Shown here: one piece after another, positions 6,409 to 11,413 of the stretch
Position numbering within the stretch: the stretch's first letter is position 1
Layout of the letters: each line of letters opens with the position of its first letter
Assembly (NCBI GenBank): GCA_025963425.1
Contig: JAOPUQ010000228.1
Coordinates: 1-13,559 of the forward strand
Source of the DNA: Modestobacter sp.
Lineage (GTDB): Bacteria; Actinomycetota; Actinomycetes; Mycobacteriales; Geodermatophilaceae
Length of the DNA: 13,559 nt
Reading direction: 5' to 3'
Translations under genes and position numbers: made by a program
The notes under the pieces: generated by a model
Databases searched by the model: none
What the model saw: only the letters and a program-made list of their open reading frames with translations
Told to the model about the DNA's origin: nothing

Positions 6409-7202
6409 TGGGGTCCCTCCTGGACTGCTCGGTCGACGTCAGTGTGCTCCGGCGGTGGTGCATCCCGGCGCAGCCACAGGAAGAACTCCACGTTGCCCGC
6501 GGGGCCCGGCAACGGGCTGGCCACCACCCCGGCGGTGCCCCAGCCGAGCTCGGCGGCCGCCCGGGCGACGGTGAGCACCGCCTCGGCGCGCAGTCCGGGA
6601 TCCCGGACCACCCCGCCGGCGCCCAGCCGCTGCCGACCGACCTCGAACTGCGGCTTGACCATCGGCACCAGGTCGGCCTCCGGGTCGGCGCAGGAGGTGA
6701 GCGCGGGAAGGACCAGGCGCAGCGAGATGAACGACAGGTCGGCCACCACCAGGTCGACGGGACCGCCGATCGCCTCCGGGGTCAGTTCCCGCACGTTGGT
6801 GCGCTCGTGCACGACCACCCGCTCGTCGTTGCGCAGCGACCAGGCCAGCTCGCCGTAGCCGACGTCGACCGCGACCACCTCGCGGACGCCCCGGCTCAGC
6901 AGCACCTCGGTGAAGCCACCGGTGGACGCACCGGCATCCAGCGCGCGGCGGCCGGCGACCTCGACGGGGAACGCACCCAGGGCGCCCAGCAGCTTGTGTG
7001 CGCCCCGGGAGACCCAGCGTGGCTCGTCGGGGTCGGTGCGGACGACGACCGGCGTGCCGGCCTCCACCCCGGTGGCGGGCTTGGTGGCCGCCTGCCCGGA
7101 GACCAGCACCCGGCCCTCGGAGATGAGGGCGACGGCGTCCTCGCGCGACCGGGCCAACCCGCGCCGCACGAGCTCGGCGTCGAGCCTGCTGCGTCGGGCC
7201 AT
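6405..7202 (-). CDS. tlyA: TlyA, 16S/23S rRNA (cytidine-2'-O)-methyltransferase
   Basis: TlyA methylates C1409 of 16S and C1920 of 23S rRNA; its loss in mycobacteria gives capreomycin and viomycin resistance. The 265-residue protein has an N-terminal S4 RNA-binding domain (about 4-60), a short linker, and an FtsJ-like SAM-dependent methyltransferase domain. The SAM loop is GASTGGF (91-97). The K-D-K-E catalytic set can be placed at K70, D155, K183 (in VKPQFE) and E239 (in GNVEFF), each one residue later than my recollection of the M. tuberculosis numbering. The linker reads PRWV (61-64), where I recall RAWV in M. tuberculosis. The ATG at 7202 shares its first base with the last base of the upstream TGA (TGATG), and no strong ribosome-binding site is seen, so coupling to the 64-aa gene is likely. 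Confidence 0.96.
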   Translation of the reverse strand: MARRSRLDAELVRRGLARSREDAVALISEGRVLVSGQAATKPATGVEAGTPVVVRTDPDEPRWVSRGAHKLLGALGAFPVEVAGRRALDAGASTGGFTEVLLSRGVREVVAVDVGYGELAWSLRNDERVVVHERTNVRELTPEAIGGPVDLVVADLSFISLRLVLPALTSCADPEADLVPMVKPQFEVGRQRLGAGGVVRDPGLRAEAVLTVARAAAELGWGTAGVVASPLPGPAGNVEFFLWLRRDAPPPEHTDVDRAVQEGPQ

Positions 7203-7396
7203 CAGAGCTGGTCGATGGTCGACAGCTCGCGCCGCAGCCGGTCGTGCTCGGCCTGGAACACCGCGACGTGCTCGGCGACCGGGCGGGCGGCGAGACCGGC
7301 CAGCGGCTCGGACGCGTCGGGACCCGGCTCGGCCGGGGGCACGCTCGGAACCCGCGGCGGACCGGGCACCGGACGGGCCGGTTCGGGCTGGCTCAT
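7202..7396 (-). CDS. Small conserved-position hypothetical protein upstream of tlyA
   Basis: This 64-residue protein has a Pro/Ala-rich, probably disordered first half and a predicted amphipathic helix at the end (HVAVFQAEHDRLRRELSTID, 43-62). A strong GGAGGAGGA lies 4 nt before the ATG at 7396, and the stop overlaps the tlyA start (TGATG), so the gene is real and leads the tlyA-nadK-recN operon. It occupies the position of the short hypothetical Rv1693 between the HAD phosphatase and tlyA in M. tuberculosis. No enzymatic motif or membrane segment is present, and its function is unknown. A binding partner or structural role for the helix is only a guess. Confidence 0.85.
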   Translation of the reverse strand: MSQPEPARPVPGPPRVPSVPPAEPGPDASEPLAGLAARPVAEHVAVFQAEHDRLRRELSTIDQL

Positions 7397-7608
7397 GGTG
7401 TCCTCCTCCGCGTGCTCGCGTATCGCAGCACCTCGATCGGGGCTCCGTCCGAGGCTACCGGCCGGGCCCGACGGGGCCGGGGTCCCGCGGCGGTGTCGGA
7501 CGGCCGCCGGCGGTCGCCGCGCCGGGTCGTCCGCCGGGCGGTACCGTCGCGGTCCGGCCGCGCGGACGCAGCGTCGCCGATCGGTCCGGACAAGGGGGCA
7601 CCCCGCAC
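7397..7608. promoter_or_regulatory. Divergent intergenic region with two candidate -10 elements
   Basis: This 212-bp gap separates the minus-strand tlyA operon from the plus-strand SCP2-like gene. On the minus strand TAGCCT (complement of 7452-7457) fits TANNNT and would give a leader of about 50 nt. On the plus strand TACCGT (7542-7547) would give a leader of about 55 nt containing AAGGGGG (7592-7598). Neither has a convincing -35. No small ORF or RNA gene is apparent. Confidence 0.35.
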
Positions 7609-7947
7609 GTGGCGACGCTCGAGCAGTGCATGACCGCCCTGGAGGGCTTCGTCGGGAAGCTGGCGGCCGCCGACGCGGCCCGCGGCCTGGACCGGTCGGT
7701 GTCCTGCCGGCTGACCGACCTGGGCCACGTGGTGCAGGGGCGGCTGGCCACCGGTGCGGTGCACGACATGACGGCGGTGCCCGACGGGCCGGCGGTACCC
7801 AAGGCCGACATCCGGCTGACGATGAGCAGCGACGACCTGCTCGCCCTGACCGACGGTGAGCTGTCGTTCACACCCGCCTGGGCCAGCGGACGGGTGAAGC
7901 TGGAGGCCGGGCTGCGCGACATGCTGCGGCTGCGCTCCCTGCTCTGA
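7609..7947 (+). CDS. SCP2 sterol-binding-domain-like protein
   Basis: This 112-residue protein resembles the compact SCP2 fold: an amphipathic N-terminal helix, then alternating strands (VSCRLTDLGHVVQGRLATGA, 31-50), then ADIRLTMSSDDLLALTDGEL (66-85), the usual SCP2 signature region, and a C-terminal helix. Such domains bind lipids or acyl-CoA in a hydrophobic tunnel; no ligand can be assigned. The frame is open far upstream, but protein-like sequence begins at the GTG at 7609, with AAGGGGG about 10 nt before it. The gene stands alone on the plus strand, divergent from the tlyA operon and convergent with the HAD gene. There is no signal peptide or membrane segment. Confidence 0.82.
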   Translation: MATLEQCMTALEGFVGKLAAADAARGLDRSVSCRLTDLGHVVQGRLATGAVHDMTAVPDGPAVPKADIRLTMSSDDLLALTDGELSFTPAWASGRVKLEAGLRDMLRLRSLL

Positions 7948-7948
7948 C

Positions 7949-7963
7949 GCCAGGAGCGCTGGC
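7949..7963. terminator. Weak hairpin between the SCP2-like and HAD genes
   Basis: GCCAG (7949-7953) pairs with CTGGC (7959-7963) around a 5-nt loop, right after the SCP2-like stop codon in a 50-bp convergent gap. The stem is short and lacks a T-tract, so assignment as a terminator is tentative. Confidence 0.3.
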
Positions 7964-7997
7964 CCGCACACCTCTACCCCGGACGCGGGACCGGTGG

Positions 7998-9098
7998 TCA
8001 TCGACCGCCCAGCCCCCAGCCGGCCAGTTCCCGGGCCGCCTCGTCGTCGGCGGCCGACACGGCGGGCGGCCGCGCCTGCTCCCCGGTGCGGGCCCAGTGC
8101 GCCACCGCCAGGGCCCGTAGGCCGTCCAGGTCGTCCACGGGCGCGATGTCCGTCCCGCCCCGGCTCCCGCTTCGGGAAGCGGCGAGGGTCAGCCCGTCCT
8201 CCCCGTCGGCGGTGGCCACCCAACGACCGCAGCGCCAGCCGCCGTCGACCGCGGTCACCACGGGGTGCGCGGTCAGCAGCCCGGCGGCGTCCCGGGCGAG
8301 CAGGTCGGGTCGGTGCTCGGGGCCGGCGGCGAGCAGCCCGGCAGGATCGGTGACGCCGGAGAGCACCAGCAGACTGGCCGCACCGGCCCGCCGGGCTCCC
8401 TCGATGTCGGTGTCGAGCCGGTCCCCGACCACCAGCGGACGCCGGGCGCCGGTCCGGCGCACGCACTCGGCGTGCATGGCCGGGTCTGGCTTGCCGGTCA
8501 CCAGGGGCTGCTGTCCGGTGACGGCGCTGACCACGCCGACGAGCGCGCCGTTGCCCGGGAGCACGCCGCGCGGCGAGGGGATGGTGGCATCGACGTTGGT
8601 GGCCACGTGCCGGGCGCCGCCGCGGACGGCGACGACGGCCTCGGCCAGCTGGGCCCAGCCGACCCCGGGCCCGTAGCCCTGCACGACGGCGGCCGGCTCG
8701 TCCTCGGCCCGCTCGACGACGGTGAGCCCCGCGGCGGTGAGCGCGGCCGCGACGCCGGGACCGCCCACCGGCAGCACCCGGGCACCCTGGCCCATCCGCT
8801 CGGCGACGGCAGTGGCCGCGGCCTGCGAGCTGGTGATCACCGCGTCGGGCCCGGCCGGCATCCCCAGGTCGGTCAGATGCGCGGCGACCTCCTGCGGCGT
8901 GCGGGCCGCGTTGTTGGTGACGTACGCCAGCCGCATGCCGGCCCGGCGGGCCTCGGCCAGTGCCTCCGGAACACCGGGCACGGCGGCCGGGCCGACGTAG
9001 ACGACGCCGTCGAGGTCGAGCAGCGCCACGTCGAACACCCGGGTGGGCGGCGTGGGCGAGCCGGCGGCCAGGGACGCCGGAGCGCGGTCGGCGCTCAT
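7998..9098 (-). CDS. HAD-superfamily class IIA phosphatase, probably glycerol-3-phosphate phosphatase
   Basis: The 366-residue protein has the HAD motifs in order: DLDGVVYVG (28-36; nucleophile D28, acid/base D30), TNN (61-63), ATNVDATIPSPRGVLPGNGA (166-185, class IIA cap), GKPDPAMH (202-209; K203) and GDRLDTD (225-231). A further domain of about 80 residues follows (about 285-366). The architecture and position match Rv1692 of M. tuberculosis, a glycerol-3-phosphate phosphatase that recycles phospholipid head groups. Related HAD-IIA enzymes act on 4-nitrophenyl phosphate, phosphoglycolate or pyridoxal phosphate, so the substrate is inferred. The ATG at 9098 gives a short Ala/Pro-rich lead before the HAD core. 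Its ribosome-binding site is weak, and it lies 37 bp after the TPR gene, with which it is probably co-transcribed. Confidence 0.92.
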   Translation of the reverse strand: MSADRAPASLAAGSPTPPTRVFDVALLDLDGVVYVGPAAVPGVPEALAEARRAGMRLAYVTNNAARTPQEVAAHLTDLGMPAGPDAVITSSQAAATAVAERMGQGARVLPVGGPGVAAALTAAGLTVVERAEDEPAAVVQGYGPGVGWAQLAEAVVAVRGGARHVATNVDATIPSPRGVLPGNGALVGVVSAVTGQQPLVTGKPDPAMHAECVRRTGARRPLVVGDRLDTDIEGARRAGAASLLVLSGVTDPAGLLAAGPEHRPDLLARDAAGLLTAHPVVTAVDGGWRCGRWVATADGEDGLTLAASRSGSRGGTDIAPVDDLDGLRALAVAHWARTGEQARPPAVSAADDEAARELAGWGLGGR

Positions 9099-9135
9099 CG
9101 GTGCAGTCCGGGGATCGGGAGGTGCGGCGAGGTCG

Positions 9136-9531
9136 TCACTCGGCGATCGCACCACGACGGGCACGGACCCCGCGCAGCGCCCGGGCGTAGTGCCCGGCAT
9201 CGGGGCGCATGGCGACCGCGAGCGCGAGGTGCTCGGCGGCACGCTCCAGCTCACCGGCCCGGCTGGCGGACAGCCCCAGCCCGAAGTGGGCGTAGTCGTC
9301 GGTCGGGTTGCTCGCGATGAGCCGGTCGAAGCTGTCCATCGCCTCCTGGTAGCGGCCGGCGTCGTGCTGCGCCCGCGCCAGGGCCTCCAGGACGCTGCGG
9401 GACGTCGGCTCGGCGGCGGCGACCCGGTCCAGGAGGGTGGCCGCGGCGTCGGGGTGCCCGTCGGCGAGCAATTGCAGGCCACGCCGGTACCACTCGTATG
9501 TGCCGCCGTCCGGCTCCCCCGACTCCGACAC
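9136..9531 (-). CDS. Small tetratricopeptide-repeat protein
   Basis: This 131-residue protein consists almost entirely of about three TPR-like helix pairs (about 12-42, 46-77 and 79-112), with typical spacing such as ALARAQHDAGRYQEAMDSFD (50-69). It ends in a short Arg-rich tail. The GTG at 9531 has an excellent GGGGAGGAG five bases upstream. It precedes the HAD phosphatase gene by 37 bp on the same strand and is divergent from the DUF1015 gene. Rv1691 holds the equivalent place beside the phosphatase Rv1692. TPR proteins are scaffolds; the partner is unknown. No membrane segment or signal peptide is seen. Confidence 0.9.
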   Translation of the reverse strand: MSESGEPDGGTYEWYRRGLQLLADGHPDAAATLLDRVAAAEPTSRSVLEALARAQHDAGRYQEAMDSFDRLIASNPTDDYAHFGLGLSASRAGELERAAEHLALAVAMRPDAGHYARALRGVRARRGAIAE

Positions 9532-9631
9532 CGCCGCTCCTCCCCAGCACTCCCCCGGTCCCCGGCCGCCGATGTGACCGGCCGGAACGGCCGCGTGGCG
9601 CGCGTACCCGGCCGTCCGACCGGCGCACTCC

Positions 9632-9637
9632 TACGAT
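9632..9637 (+). promoter_or_regulatory. Candidate -10 element for leaderless DUF1015 mRNA
   Basis: TACGAT fits TANNNT and ends 7 nt before the GTG at 9645, so transcription would begin at or beside the start codon. No Shine-Dalgarno sequence precedes this GTG. The geometry is identical to that at the tetR gene. Confidence 0.6.
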
Positions 9638-9644
9638 CGACCTC

Positions 9645-10955
9645 GTGTCCTCGCCTCCGGCGGCCGACCTGCCCTCCGGGGCGGGCAGCCTCGACGTCCG
9701 ACCGTTCCGGGCGCTCACGTATCGGCACCACGACCCGGCGGCGCTCGCGCGGGTGAGCTCCCCTGCCTACGACCTGGTGACCGCGGCGGGCCGGAACCGG
9801 CTGGCTGCCGCGGACCCGCACAACATCGTCCGCCTGATCCTGCCGCACGTCGAGCGGTCCGCCGGCGAGGGAACGGGCTCCGCCACGGTCGGTCCCGGCT
9901 CCGCCGAGACGGCGGCCGGCACCCTGCGGAACTGGCTGGACCAGGGCGTCCTCGACCGCGACCCGCTCCCGGCGTTGTGGCGGTACGAGATGGCGGCGCC
10001 CGGGTCGACGCCGACGACGGGCTGGCTGGGTGCGGTCGAACTCCCCGCGCCCGGGTCCAGCTCCGTCCTGCCGCACGAGGACACCTTCGCCCCGGCGGTC
10101 GAGGGCCGCCGGGCACTGCTGGCCGCCACGCACACCGACCTGGAGCCGATCGTGCTGGCGCACGACCCCGACGACGAGATCGCCGCCCTGACGGCGGCGA
10201 CCGGGACGTCCACCCCGACGCTGCAGGTGGCCGACCCCGACGGGGTGACCCACCGCCTGTGGCGGGTCACCGACCCGGCCGTGCTGGACCGTCTCGTCCG
10301 GGCGCTGGCCGGCACGCGGGCGGTCATCGCCGACGGTCACCACCGTTTCGCCGCCGCCCGGGAGCACCAGCGTGGTGGGGCCGCCGACTCCGGGGCCGTG
10401 CTGGCGCTGCTCACGCCGATGGGCCCCGGGGGCCTGCAGGTGCGGGCGATCCACCGGGTGCTGCCCGACCTGGACCTGGACACCGCGCTGGCGACCGCCG
10501 GCGCCGGGTTCGAGGTCCTCGACCGGACCCCCGCCGACGGCGACGTGGCGACCGTGGTCGCCGGGTGGACGGCCAGCGGCGGCCGGGGCGCCTTCCTGGT
10601 CACCGACGGCAGCCGGGTCGCGGAGCTGACCTCGCCCACGGCAGCCGTGCTGGACGCCGTTCCCGCGGAGGCACCGGCCGCCTGGCGGGGGCTGGACGTG
10701 GTGCTGGTCCACCACGGGCTGTTCGGCCACGTGTGGGGTCGTCCCGACGACCCCGCGTCGGTGCTGGTGGCACACGACGTCGCGGAGGCGCTGCGGCTGG
10801 CGCGGGAGCGGGGTGGGATCGCGGTGCTGCTGCGCTCCCCCTCGCCGGCCGACGTGGCCGCGGTGGCCCGCGCAGGCGCCCGCATGCCCCGCAAGTCGAC
10901 GCTGTTCGTGCCGAAGCCGCGGACCGGACTCGTACTGCGACCACACGCCGGCTGA
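9645..10955 (+). CDS. DUF1015 family protein
   Basis: The 436-residue protein has the DUF1015 pattern: an N-terminal LDVRPFRALTYRHHD (16-30), SSPAYDLVT (38-46), PHNIVRLILP (58-67), and the central IADGHHRFAAAREHQR (228-243). The C-terminal part contains DVVLVHHGLF and ends with KSTLFVPKPRTGLVLR. Length fits the family. Biochemical function is not established. The DGHHR motif resembles the nucleotide-binding signature of ParB/sulfiredoxin-fold serine kinases, so a small-molecule kinase activity is a possible but unproven reading. The GTG at 9645 is chosen because homology starts just after it and a leaderless-type -10 precedes it; the upstream in-frame extension lies in the divergent TPR gene's territory. 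It converges on ssb with a 16-bp gap. Confidence 0.93.
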   Translation: MSSPPAADLPSGAGSLDVRPFRALTYRHHDPAALARVSSPAYDLVTAAGRNRLAAADPHNIVRLILPHVERSAGEGTGSATVGPGSAETAAGTLRNWLDQGVLDRDPLPALWRYEMAAPGSTPTTGWLGAVELPAPGSSSVLPHEDTFAPAVEGRRALLAATHTDLEPIVLAHDPDDEIAALTAATGTSTPTLQVADPDGVTHRLWRVTDPAVLDRLVRALAGTRAVIADGHHRFAAAREHQRGGAADSGAVLALLTPMGPGGLQVRAIHRVLPDLDLDTALATAGAGFEVLDRTPADGDVATVVAGWTASGGRGAFLVTDGSRVAELTSPTAAVLDAVPAEAPAAWRGLDVVLVHHGLFGHVWGRPDDPASVLVAHDVAEALRLARERGGIAVLLRSPSPADVAAVARAGARMPRKSTLFVPKPRTGLVLRPHAG

Positions 10956-10963
10956 GCCCGCAG

Positions 10964-10995
10964 CAGCGTCCTCACGCCGATCGGGGCGTCCGCTG
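10964..10995. terminator. Possible bidirectional hairpin at the DUF1015/ssb junction
   Basis: CAGCG (10964-10968) can pair with CGCTG (10991-10995), and ACGCC (10974-10978) with GGCGT (10985-10989), giving an interrupted stem that overlaps the 3' end of ssb. It is the only structure seen near this 16-bp convergent gap. There is no T-tract and the internal loop is asymmetric, so support is weak. Confidence 0.25.
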
Positions 10996-11328
10996 GGCGG
11001 GACGTGAGACCTTGCGCCCGCGGCGGCAGTTGACCTCGTAGGCCACGGCCGTGCCGGTGGGGGTGCGCCAGAACCGCCGCTGGAGGGCGCCCTCCACCTC
11101 CACCACGTCATCGGTGGTCCACGCTGCGGCGTACCGCCGCAGCGTGGGCAGGTAGCTGACACAGGTGATGACGTCGGACTTCGGCCCCCGGGGCCGCGTC
11201 TGCTCGCGTCGCACGACGAGCTTGAACAGCAGCAGGGCGTCGCCGCTGGGGAGGGGTCGCAGCTCCGGCGGCGCCGAGAGGCGTCCGCGAAGCACCACGT
11301 CGTTCCGGTCGATGACTGACAGGCTCAT
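10972..11328 (-). CDS. ssb: Short single-stranded DNA-binding protein (SSB paralogue)
   Basis: The 118-residue protein has the SSB OB-fold pattern: VIDRNDVVLRGRLSAPPELR (5-24), a Leu/Phe-rich strand LLLFKLVVRR (32-41), VITCVSYLPTLRRYAAAW (53-70), then DDVVEVEGALQRRFW (73-87). It ends with the basic KVSRPAQRTPRSA and lacks both the long Gly/Pro linker and the acidic DDDxPF-like tip that let main SSBs recruit partners. It therefore looks like a secondary, SsbB-like form rather than the replicative SSB, which in actinobacteria usually lies near rpsF/rpsR. The ATG at 11328 has a weak GAGG about 8 nt upstream. It is 85 bp downstream of the TPR/repeat gene, and two DnaA-box-like sites lie in that gap. 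Confidence 0.82.
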   Translation of the reverse strand: MSLSVIDRNDVVLRGRLSAPPELRPLPSGDALLLFKLVVRREQTRPRGPKSDVITCVSYLPTLRRYAAAWTTDDVVEVEGALQRRFWRTPTGTAVAYEVNCRRGRKVSRPAQRTPRSA

Positions 11329-11379
11329 GGAGCGAGCCTCGCCGGGTCCTGCCCGGACCGGCCAGCGCCGCCGTCGATC

Positions 11380-11407
11380 TGTGGACGACGCCGGCCGGTG
11401 TGGACAG
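11380..11407 (+). promoter_or_regulatory. Two DnaA-box-like 9-mers upstream of ssb
   Basis: TGTGGACGA (11380-11388) and TGTGGACAG (11399-11407) each match 8 of 9 bases of the actinobacterial DnaA box (TTGTCCACA read on the other strand). They are in the same orientation with starts 19 bp apart, and lie in the 85-bp gap before the minus-strand ssb start. A regulatory role in ssb expression is inferred. In a GC-rich genome single near-matches are common, but a close same-orientation pair is less so. Confidence 0.4.
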
Positions 11408-11413
11408 CCGGAC

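Noticed and set aside
6910..7608. In-frame upstream extension of the SCP2-like gene
   Set aside because: The extension is antisense to tlyA and the 64-aa gene and has shadow composition; the domain begins at the GTG at 7609.
9099..11162. Long upstream continuation of the HAD open frame
   Set aside because: It crosses the TPR gene in another frame and runs antisense to DUF1015; HAD homology starts just after the ATG at 9098.
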